From positions 13,732 through 77,392 of the forward strand of contig DLPD01000030.1 of the NCBI GenBank assembly GCA_002479785.1: DNA of 63,661 nucleotides, written 5' to 3'. Source of the DNA: Cytophagaceae bacterium UBA7467. Lineage in GTDB: Bacteria > Bacteroidota > Bacteroidia > Cytophagales > Spirosomataceae. The translations under genes were made by a program, and so were the position numbers. Position 1 is the stretch's first letter. Every line of letters begins with the position of its first letter. Positions 8,458-15,745 of this stretch are shown here, one piece after another. A model generated the notes under the pieces. That model ran no database searches, was not told the DNA's origin, and saw only the letters and a program-made list of their open reading frames with translations.

Positions 8458-9507
8458 ATGAGCGAATCGCTATTTTTTCTTCTTTTTTCAGTAGGTGTAC
8501 TGGCGGTGATGTTAATCGACCTGGGTGTTTTTAAGAAGGATACCGCTGCAGAAGTGACTTTTAGAGAAGCGGGTTTTTGGACGGGTATGTGGGTGTTATT
8601 AGCGATCGCGTTCTACATTTTCTTAGGATACAATGGGGCGATGGTTCACGGGATTTCAGATATGGCGAGTCTGAAGGCTGTGCAGCAGGCATATGCAAGT
8701 CATATCGACTTAGGCAAGGGTTCTTATTTTGATGCCTTAGCGGTTTTTCAAAATAATATGTCCTTGGAGTTTATCACGGGCTATTTAGTGGAATATTCCT
8801 TGTCTGCAGATAATGTTTTTGTGTTCATTTTAATCTTTAATTCTTTTGGTGTTCAAAAGCGATACTACAAGAAAATTCTTGTTTGGGGGATCCTAGGTGC
8901 CATTGTCTTGCGATTGATTTTTATCTTTTTGGGAGCGGCCTTGTTGCAAAAATTTGATTGGATTATCTATGTTTTCGGGGCTTTCCTAGTCTACACTGGA
9001 GTGAAGATTTTGTTTTCTTCTGGTGAGGAGGAGCACATCGAGCCGGGCGAACATCCGGTTGTTAAAGTTTTGTCAAAGTATTTTAATGTCTACAAACGCA
9101 ATGTGATTGGGCGTTTTTTTGTGCGCATGAAGACAGGAAAATTATTTATGACACCTCTTTTTGTAATCGTTGTAGTTATTGCATTTACGGATATATTGTT
9201 TGCGGTGGATTCGATTCCGGCCATTTTCTCTATCTCGAAAGACCCTTACATCGTCTTCTTTTCAAATGTTTTCGCTGTAATGGGGCTTCGATCACTCTTC
9301 TTTTTTCTGTCGAGTTTGATGGGTTTGTTCCGCTTTTTGCCGATAGGATTGGGCGTTTTATTAAGCTTCGTGGGAGGAAAAATGTTAGCGCATTCGAAGC
9401 TGGAGGAATGGGGTTTTGGGACGCTTTCGTCTTTAGGGGTGATCATCGGAATATTGACAATCAGTATTTTATTAAGTGTGATTTTTCCAGAGAAGAAAAA
9501 GGTTTAA
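8458..9507 (+). CDS. TerC/Alx-family integral membrane protein, probable Mn2+ exporter
   Basis: A 349-residue membrane protein with about nine hydrophobic segments. Two conserved acidic family motifs are visible: 'SADNVFVFILIF' (about residues 115-125) and 'FTDILFAVDSIPAIFSIS' (about 243-260). These intramembrane acidic residues are thought to carry metal. TerC/Alx proteins export manganese, in some species to metalate secreted enzymes; the name refers to tellurium resistance, which need not apply. No yybP-ykoY-type manganese riboswitch is visible in the short leader. Its stop codon overlaps that of the convergent araC-family gene by four bases (TTAA, 9504-9507). Confidence 0.88.
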   Translation: MSESLFFLLFSVGVLAVMLIDLGVFKKDTAAEVTFREAGFWTGMWVLLAIAFYIFLGYNGAMVHGISDMASLKAVQQAYASHIDLGKGSYFDALAVFQNNMSLEFITGYLVEYSLSADNVFVFILIFNSFGVQKRYYKKILVWGILGAIVLRLIFIFLGAALLQKFDWIIYVFGAFLVYTGVKILFSSGEEEHIEPGEHPVVKVLSKYFNVYKRNVIGRFFVRMKTGKLFMTPLFVIVVVIAFTDILFAVDSIPAIFSISKDPYIVFFSNVFAVMGLRSLFFFLSSLMGLFRFLPIGLGVLLSFVGGKMLAHSKLEEWGFGTLSSLGVIIGILTISILLSVIFPEKKKV

Positions 9508-10373
9508 TGCCATTCATTTACCAGTTTGCGGTACTGTAATGGCGGCGTTTTCATCCAGGCTTTGAACTGCTTATTAAAGTGGGAAATATTGCCAAAACCG
9601 CTCTCAAAGCACACCTCTATCATCGGTTTATTTGTAGTCCTCAATAAAGTGCAGGCGTGCTTCACCCGGAACTCTGTCACTAATTCAACGAAAGTCTTGT
9701 TTGTTACTTTCTTGAAATAACGACAGAATGCCGTTTCCGTCATATTCGCTAAATGGGCTACCTCGTCAAGATGTACTTCTTGCGTATAATTCGCGATGAC
9801 GTAAGCATACACCCGATTGATGCGCTCTAAATCTCCCGCTGCAATGGCGTAATTCCCTTCTGTGGTATCAATTGCTTGCACGTCCGCGGTGGAAATCCCG
9901 ATGGTATGCAGGATTTGTAAGAAGGCCAAAAGCCGTGGAAAGGGCGCCATCTCACTCAGCGCTAACATTTCACGGGCGATTTTATCTTGTGTGGGTCCTA
10001 CAATGGAGAAACCAGTTTTCGCTTTCTCGAACAGATTCTTTAATCCAATGCAGGCCTCATTTGACAAGAATTCCTCCCCTAGAAAATCCTTGCGAAAATG
10101 AATGACAAGCGCCTGAGCTCCTTCTGGTTCGGGATCTTGTAACAGCCAATCTTTACGGTGGTTTTGCCAGCAATGAGGGAGATTTTCGCCTAATAAAACG
10201 AGGTCTCCAGGTCTAAAATCAGTGATTTGGTTGCCTATGAAGCGCTTTCCTTCGCCAGCGATGATTAAGGTTAATTCTAATTCCGGATGAAAATGATAGG
10301 GTGCGTCAAAACGGGCCTGTTTCACATGTTTGATTTGAAATCCAGAGGTGAGGTGTTCGCGCTGTGCTTTCAT
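9504..10373 (-). CDS. AraC-family transcriptional regulator with N-terminal cupin
   Basis: A 289-residue regulator. The N-terminal half is a cupin-type sensing domain ('ARFDAPYHFHPELELTLI', about residues 18-35). The C-terminal 100 residues hold the double helix-turn-helix of the AraC family ('VAHLANMTETAFCRYFKKVT' about 205-224; 'CFESGFGNISHFNKQFKAW' about 255-273). Such regulators usually respond to a sugar or other small molecule. It is divergent from the PhyH-family gene at 10488, 114 bp apart, and is therefore the obvious candidate regulator of that gene. The effector cannot be deduced. Confidence 0.88.
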   Translation of the reverse strand: MKAQREHLTSGFQIKHVKQARFDAPYHFHPELELTLIIAGEGKRFIGNQITDFRPGDLVLLGENLPHCWQNHRKDWLLQDPEPEGAQALVIHFRKDFLGEEFLSNEACIGLKNLFEKAKTGFSIVGPTQDKIAREMLALSEMAPFPRLLAFLQILHTIGISTADVQAIDTTEGNYAIAAGDLERINRVYAYVIANYTQEVHLDEVAHLANMTETAFCRYFKKVTNKTFVELVTEFRVKHACTLLRTTNKPMIEVCFESGFGNISHFNKQFKAWMKTPPLQYRKLVNEWH

Positions 10374-10487
10374 TTAATTTTAGCCTTTCGGAGTGTGGAG
10401 ATTCGTAAAAAGGTAAAATTGCATCTTTTTTGGCCAAAATAAAGGTAGTCCACTCAATTATTTTCCGAAATCTTTGCCAAAAAAAAG

Positions 10488-11282
10488 ATGTTAAACCAAG
10501 CCTTTCCCGTTTCAACTGAGCAAATAGCCTATTTCGCCACGAATGGACATGCCTTTATTCCCGGATTAATCTCAGCTGAAGCATTACAACCCTACCGTCA
10601 GGCCATTTTGTCTTGGGCGGATGACTTTAGAGCGCAACAGAAGCCGATGGAGGAGCGCGACACCTATGGAAAGGCATTTCTGCAAATGATGAATCTGTGG
10701 GAAAGTTCCGAAACGGTCAAGGAATTCACCTTAGCTAGACGCTTCGCCTCAGTAGCAGCTCAATTACTGGGGGTTAAAAATGTCCGTCTGTACCACGATC
10801 AAGCTTTGTTCAAAGAACCGGGGGGCGGTCACACCCCGTGGCATCAGGATCAATATTATTGGCCATTAGATACCCCTAAAACGGTGACGATGTGGATGCC
10901 TTTGGTGGACATTGAAGAAGGAATGGGTATGCTCACTTTCGCGTCGAAATCAGCGAATGCAGAATTGCCTCGCTTGGAAATTTCGGATGAATCAGAAGCT
11001 TTGATAGGAGATTATGTGGCGAAAATGGATTATGAAATCGTGGCCCAAAAATCAATGAAAGCGGGTGATGCCACGTTTCATTTAGGTTGGACCTTGCACA
11101 ATGCGCCCGGAAATCAATCCAGTAAAATGCGAGAAGTGATGACCATAATCTATATGGACGCAGAGGCTCGGGTGATGGAGCCTTTGAATCCGAACCAAGA
11201 AGCAGATCGCCAGCGCTGGTTGCAAGGTTTAGCCCCCGGATCGCCCGCAGCTTCTGCCCTAAATCCCCTTATCGGAGATTAG
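10488..11282 (+). CDS. Phytanoyl-CoA dioxygenase (PhyH) family Fe(II)/2-oxoglutarate oxygenase
   Basis: A 264-residue non-heme iron oxygenase. The metal-binding triad is visible as H119-x-D121 ('PWHQDQYYW') and a distal His204 ('GWTLHNAPGN'), followed by a basic residue in 'SSKMREVMTI' suited to binding 2-oxoglutarate. PhyH-family enzymes hydroxylate a wide range of small molecules, so the substrate is unknown. The gene is divergent from an AraC regulator, which suggests an inducible catabolic or tailoring role. Its 3' end overlaps, on the other strand, the last 14 bases of the small lipoprotein gene 11269-11406. No hairpin follows the stop. Confidence 0.83.
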   Translation: MLNQAFPVSTEQIAYFATNGHAFIPGLISAEALQPYRQAILSWADDFRAQQKPMEERDTYGKAFLQMMNLWESSETVKEFTLARRFASVAAQLLGVKNVRLYHDQALFKEPGGGHTPWHQDQYYWPLDTPKTVTMWMPLVDIEEGMGMLTFASKSANAELPRLEISDESEALIGDYVAKMDYEIVAQKSMKAGDATFHLGWTLHNAPGNQSSKMREVMTIIYMDAEARVMEPLNPNQEADRQRWLQGLAPGSPAASALNPLIGD

Positions 11283-11406
11283 GACAGTCGCAAGCGTTTT
11301 TCTTAAATAAGGACCATTTCTTTTTATATGGTTTTGCCTGGTAGCGACGGCTCACACAGGAGCCGGCTAACATCGAAACACACAACAAGATGAATAGGTA
11401 GCGCAT
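11269..11406 (-). CDS. 45-residue lipoprotein translationally coupled to dienelactone hydrolase
   Basis: A small ORF of 45 codons plus stop. It begins MRYLFILLCVSML and has a lipobox L-A-G-S-C with Cys17, so the mature peptide would be a 29-residue, lysine/arginine-rich outer- or inner-membrane lipopeptide ending in a Cys-Asp-Cys-Pro motif. Its ATG overlaps the TAA of the upstream hydrolase gene (TAATG), a classic coupled start. Its stop lies inside the convergent PhyH gene. The signal peptide, lipobox and coupling together argue that it is real. I do not recognise the family. The short basic tail with the CxCP end may bind a metal or form a disulfide, which is inference. Confidence 0.68.
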   Translation of the reverse strand: MRYLFILLCVSMLAGSCVSRRYQAKPYKKKWSLFKKNACDCPNLR

Positions 11407-12242
11407 TATTTTAATCGAGCTTTGAAGTAATTGATCGCCATTCCCCAAGCCTCTTCTGTCGCAACTTTGTCATAAGCTGGGTTAGATGGATTCGCAAAGG
11501 CATGTTGCGCATCAAAGATTTTAGTCTGAATTCCTTTGCCCGCCGTCTTCATATTTGCTTCGAATTCTTTCACTACCGTAGGATTAATGAATTGCTCCTT
11601 ACCCGCAAAAAGACCTAAAACGTCTGTTTCTAATAATTTCAACTGCTCTACTTCTTTTACGGGCATACCATAATACATGACACAAGCGGCGGCTTGTTTC
11701 CCAGCTAGAATCGATGCTTTTAACGATAATGATCCGCCAAAACACCAGCCCACTGTCGCGATCTTCGCTTTCGGTCCTGCAAAGGCAATGGCACCTTTAA
11801 TGATGGCTTCTAAACGGGCTGGATTAGCCCCACCCATATATTTAGCGGCATCTTCTCGGGTCGTAGCGACTTTCCCATCATACATATCCACCGCTAAGAC
11901 ATTTACATTGCCTAGGGTGCTGTAAAAATGCTCAGCCTCTCTTTTAATATGGTCATTTAAGCCCCACCATTCTTGGAAAACAAGGAGTGTATATTCGGTC
12001 GGTTTGTCAGCGGGTATGTAGAAACCTTTCGCCATTTGATCATCCGGAGTCTTGAATTCAACCATTACGCCGCCTGCTTTACTTTCGTGGTGGTAAGGTT
12101 TAGGCAGTGCGTGGGATTTAATAAAGGTCTTATTAGAGGCCAAAAGCTGCATTCCATCCTTCTTTACGAAGCAGCAGGAGACCTGAGAATAGGCGAAAAA
12201 CGAGGCGAAAACGAGCGCCAAGGTTGCGATATATTTTTTCAT
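11406..12242 (-). CDS. Secreted dienelactone hydrolase family protein
   Basis: A 278-residue alpha/beta hydrolase with an N-terminal signal peptide (MKKYIATLALVFASFFAYSQ). The nucleophile is cysteine in 'TVGWCFGGSLS', and the expected Asp ('DVLGLFAGKEQF') and His ('DAQHAFANPSN') complete the Cys-Asp-His triad of dienelactone hydrolases. Family members open lactone rings or cleave esters; an exported version with an unknown substrate is common in Bacteroidota. I chose the ATG at 12242 because it gives the signal peptide and lies below the -7 box at 12308-12315; the longer frame from 12389 would begin upstream of that promoter. It is followed directly by the coupled small lipoprotein gene. Confidence 0.87.
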   Translation of the reverse strand: MKKYIATLALVFASFFAYSQVSCCFVKKDGMQLLASNKTFIKSHALPKPYHHESKAGGVMVEFKTPDDQMAKGFYIPADKPTEYTLLVFQEWWGLNDHIKREAEHFYSTLGNVNVLAVDMYDGKVATTREDAAKYMGGANPARLEAIIKGAIAFAGPKAKIATVGWCFGGSLSLKASILAGKQAAACVMYYGMPVKEVEQLKLLETDVLGLFAGKEQFINPTVVKEFEANMKTAGKGIQTKIFDAQHAFANPSNPAYDKVATEEAWGMAINYFKARLK

Positions 12243-12296
12243 AGCTTGATTTGATAAATTTTTTCTTAAATGTAGCCGAAATTTTCTGTTTTGCCC

Positions 12297-12304
12297 TAAC
12301 TTTG
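12297..12304 (+). promoter_or_regulatory. -7 promoter box of the ThuA/dehydrogenase gene
   Basis: TAACTTTG matches TAnnTTTG, 24 bases before the start at 12328. Only three bases separate it from the opposing -7 box of the hydrolase gene. Confidence 0.55.
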
Positions 12305-12307
12305 TCC

Positions 12308-12315
12308 CAAACCTA
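12308..12315 (-). promoter_or_regulatory. -7 promoter box of the dienelactone hydrolase gene
   Basis: The minus strand reads TAGGTTTG, matching TAnnTTTG, about 65 bases before the hydrolase start. RNA polymerase footprints on this and the opposing box at 12297-12304 must overlap. Confidence 0.45.
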
Positions 12316-12327
12316 TTTATTTTAAAC

Positions 12328-15300
12328 ATGAAAAATTCCTCGTTCGGAATCCTCCGAATCACCCTCATTTTTGCCTTATTGGTCTCCACGCTCTCTGTTT
12401 TTGCGCAGGCAGTTAATCCATTAGCTGGTAAGAAAATTTTAGTTTTCTCTTCTACGAAAGGGTTCCGCCATTCGTCTATTAAACCAGGTCAAGTGGCCTT
12501 GTTTAAAATGGCTAAGGAAAAAGGCTTTTCTTTAGACACGACAGAAAATGCAGCCAATTTTACAGAGAAAAATTTGAAACAATACCGTATTGTGGTGTTC
12601 TTAAACACCACGGGTAATGTATTAAACGAAGCACAGCAAATCGCTTTTGAGCGCTATATCCAAGCGGGAGGAGCCTATTTCGGGATTCACTCAGCAACGG
12701 ATACCGAATACGATTGGCCTTGGTATACGAAATTAGCCGGGGGTCAATTTGCTTCTCATCCTGGCCGACCTAACGTACAGAAAGGGAAATTTACTGCTGT
12801 AGATCGTACTCACCTTTCAACGGCGCACATGCCAGAAACGTTTGATCGCACGGATGAATTTTATGATACGAAGAACTTTAATAAAGATGTTCATGTGTTG
12901 ATCACGGTAGACGAAAAGTCTTATACTGATGGTAAAATGGGGGATTTCCATCCCATGGCTTGGTACCATGAATACGATGGTGGCCGTGCGTTTTATACTA
13001 ACTGGGGACACACACATGAGTCTTTCGAAGAACCGATTGTGCTACAACATATTTGGGGAGCATTGCAATGGTTAGCTTCTGGTCGTCCACAAGATTACAC
13101 GAAAAAATTACGTTCTGAATTACCTCCTGAGGAGAATCGTTTCACAAAAGTGGTCTTAGACCGCAATTTGGATGAGCCTACAGAGTTAGCTGTTACAGAT
13201 GCAGGGAAAATCTTTTTCGGAGAACGTAAAGGGAAATTAAAAATGTATGACCCTAAAAAGGGGAAGACTAAAGTCGTAGCAGATTTGGACGTATTTTCTA
13301 AATTTGAATATGGTTTAATGGGAGTAAATATTGACCCTGATTACAATAAAAACCACTGGATTTATTTATTCTATTCTCCTCAAACGGGGAAAGCTGATAC
13401 CGCTCAACACCTTTCTCGATTTACCTATGATGAAGTGAAAGATACGTTGATCATGAGTTCTGAAAAGGTGCTTTTACGCGTTCCGGTAAAGCGTGACGGA
13501 TGTTGCCACACAGGTGGATCCATCGCTTGGGATAAATCAGGTAACTTATTCCTGTCGACAGGAGATGACACGAATCCATTTGACTCCAATGGCTACGGGC
13601 CTATGGACAATCGTCCAGGTCGTTCAGGCTGGGATGCACGTGCCACTTCTTCTAACACGAATGATTTAAGAGGTAAGATTTTACGTATCAAACCTACGCC
13701 AGAAGGTGGTTATACCATTCCTGAGGGGAACTTATTTCCAGCGGGTATCTACCATGCTAAACCAGAAATTTATGTGATGGGTAACCGTAATCCGTACCGT
13801 ATTTCGGTGGATAAGCGCACGGGCTTCTTGTATTGGGGTGAAGTGGGGCCGGATGCAGGTGAAGATTCGAAGAAATATGGTCCACGCGGGCATGATGAAG
13901 TGAATCAAGCACGCCAGGCAGGTTATTTCGGTTGGCCTTTATTTGTAGCTGATAACCGTCCATACAATCAACGTGATTTCGCGAAGGATAGCACTTGGGC
14001 TACATTTAATCCCAAAGCACCTATCAACAATTCTCCTCATAACACGGGTTTTGCTCATTTACCTGCAGCTCAGAAAGCGTTTATTTACTATCCATATGTA
14101 GATTCACCAGAATTTGGTCCCGTTATTTCCAAAGGTTCTCGTAACGCAATGGCAGGTCCTATCTATTACCGTGATGATTTTCCGGCTACTTCGAAGACGA
14201 AATTCCCAGCTTATTATGATGGTAAATTCTTTGCTTACGATTGGTCACGTGACCTAATTTACACGGTCACCATGAATTCGAAAGGTGATTTCGTTCAAAT
14301 GGAGCGTTTCTTGCCCAATACGACATTCTCACATCCGATGGATTTAGAGTTTGACAAAAATGGTACCATGTACGGTTTGGAGTATGGCCCTAATTGGTTC
14401 GCCCAAAGTGAGGAAGCAGCTCTTTACAAAATTGAATACAACGCAGGCAACAGAACGCCAAAGGTGAAAGTGGCGGTGGATAAAGCCGTAGGAGCTTTAC
14501 CTTTAAAAGCGAAATTCTCGTCAGAGGGAACGGTTGATTTTGATGGCGATGCGATTAAATATGCTTGGAATTTTGGCGATGGAGGTACTAGTACTGCCGC
14601 AAACCCAACACACGTATTTGCCAAAGCAGGAGTATACAATGTGAAATTAACGGTGAAAGATGCCGCAGGTAATTCGAATTCTGAGGTGATTAAAATCACT
14701 GCAGGGAATGAAGTACCAGCGGTAGACGTGGCCATTGAAGGTAACAAATCATTCTATTGGAATGACAAGCCAGTTAGCTACAAAGTGACGGTTCAAGATA
14801 AAGAAGATGGTAGCTTAGCGAATAAGAAAATTGCGGAAGACGATGTTATCTTGCAAATTGATTATTTGGAAGGATTTGACAAGACCGTGATCGCACAAGG
14901 TCACCAAGCGAATACGTCTTTCTCTACAGGTAAGCGGTTAATCGATTTATCGGATTGCAAGACTTGTCACGCGATCGATAAAAAATCGGTAGGACCTTCT
15001 TATACAGATATCAGTAAGAAATACCGTGCAAGCTCACAAAATATCGATGAGTTATCGAAGAAGATCATTGCTGGGGGTGGTGGAGTTTGGGGAGAGAATG
15101 CGATGGCAGCTCACCCACAAGTTTCGGTAGCGGATGCACGTGAGATGGTGAAATACATCTTAGGTTTAGCTGACAAGAAGAAAGCATCTAAGCCAGTGGC
15201 CGGACAATATGTGCCACAAGACAAAGGAAAGCCAGGAACGTTTATCTTCCGTGCGATGTACACAGACAAAGGGGCAGGTAAAATTGCGCCGGTAACAGGT

Positions 15301-15696
15301 TTTAAAGTGGTGACTTTACGCGATGCGAAAGTTCCTGCCGTTAGCGCTGATGCAACGGCTAAAACGATGAAGTTTAAAGTGGACGGAATTGGTGAAATCT
15401 TAGTAGCTACGGGAGCTGGCGGATATGCTCGTTACGATGCCATCGACTTAACAGGTATCAAGAACCTTTCAGTAATGGCTACCTACATGGCTGGCCAGAC
15501 AGTAGGGGGACAATTAGAGCTCAGAACAGGTAGTGTAACAGGTCCATTGTTGGGTTCTGTTGAAGTCAATGCAACGAAGGCTTATAACTTCCCAATCAAC
15601 GCGTCAGGTGTACACGATATCTACTTGGTATTTGTGAATGACAAGGTGAAAGAAGGAGCGCTGTATGCGTTGATGAACTTGACCTTCCAGAATTAG
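12328..15696 (+). CDS. Multidomain ThuA / PQQ-type sugar dehydrogenase / PKD / cytochrome c protein
   Basis: A 1122-residue exported protein. After a signal peptide (about 1-27) come: a ThuA-like domain (about 33-250, 'VFSSTKGFRHSSI', 'GIHSATDTEYDW', 'AWYHEYDGGRAFYTNWGH'); a beta-propeller of the glucose/sorbosone dehydrogenase type (about 265-705); a PKD domain (about 710-795, 'WNFGDGGTSTAANPTHVF'); a c-type cytochrome domain with heme motif C877-K-T-C880-H881; and a C-terminal carbohydrate-binding module-like part (about 960-1122). ThuA and sorbosone-dehydrogenase domains act on sugars, and the cytochrome would pass electrons from the oxidised sugar to a periplasmic acceptor. Cofactor and substrate are inferred. 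The heme must be attached by a maturation system such as the one at 34377-38902. Confidence 0.87.
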   Translation: MKNSSFGILRITLIFALLVSTLSVFAQAVNPLAGKKILVFSSTKGFRHSSIKPGQVALFKMAKEKGFSLDTTENAANFTEKNLKQYRIVVFLNTTGNVLNEAQQIAFERYIQAGGAYFGIHSATDTEYDWPWYTKLAGGQFASHPGRPNVQKGKFTAVDRTHLSTAHMPETFDRTDEFYDTKNFNKDVHVLITVDEKSYTDGKMGDFHPMAWYHEYDGGRAFYTNWGHTHESFEEPIVLQHIWGALQWLASGRPQDYTKKLRSELPPEENRFTKVVLDRNLDEPTELAVTDAGKIFFGERKGKLKMYDPKKGKTKVVADLDVFSKFEYGLMGVNIDPDYNKNHWIYLFYSPQTGKADTAQHLSRFTYDEVKDTLIMSSEKVLLRVPVKRDGCCHTGGSIAWDKSGNLFLSTGDDTNPFDSNGYGPMDNRPGRSGWDARATSSNTNDLRGKILRIKPTPEGGYTIPEGNLFPAGIYHAKPEIYVMGNRNPYRISVDKRTGFLYWGEVGPDAGEDSKKYGPRGHDEVNQARQAGYFGWPLFVADNRPYNQRDFAKDSTWATFNPKAPINNSPHNTGFAHLPAAQKAFIYYPYVDSPEFGPVISKGSRNAMAGPIYYRDDFPATSKTKFPAYYDGKFFAYDWSRDLIYTVTMNSKGDFVQMERFLPNTTFSHPMDLEFDKNGTMYGLEYGPNWFAQSEEAALYKIEYNAGNRTPKVKVAVDKAVGALPLKAKFSSEGTVDFDGDAIKYAWNFGDGGTSTAANPTHVFAKAGVYNVKLTVKDAAGNSNSEVIKITAGNEVPAVDVAIEGNKSFYWNDKPVSYKVTVQDKEDGSLANKKIAEDDVILQIDYLEGFDKTVIAQGHQANTSFSTGKRLIDLSDCKTCHAIDKKSVGPSYTDISKKYRASSQNIDELSKKIIAGGGGVWGENAMAAHPQVSVADAREMVKYILGLADKKKASKPVAGQYVPQDKGKPGTFIFRAMYTDKGAGKIAPVTGFKVVTLRDAKVPAVSADATAKTMKFKVDGIGEILVATGAGGYARYDAIDLTGIKNLSVMATYMAGQTVGGQLELRTGSVTGPLLGSVEVNATKAYNFPINASGVHDIYLVFVNDKVKEGALYALMNLTFQN

Positions 15697-15714
15697 TCAG
15701 CGAGTTATTATACG

Positions 15715-15745
15715 AAAAAAGCCCCGAGAGATTGGGGCTTTTTTT
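15715..15745. terminator. Bidirectional intrinsic terminator
   Basis: Stem GCCCC (15721-15725) pairs with GGGGC (15734-15738), lengthened by A-run/T-run pairing on either side. It lies between the convergent dehydrogenase and ABC-F genes. Confidence 0.8.

Noticed and set aside
8458..9507. Tellurite resistance operon
   Set aside because: TerC-family proteins occur widely as single metal exporters; none of the other ter genes is present.
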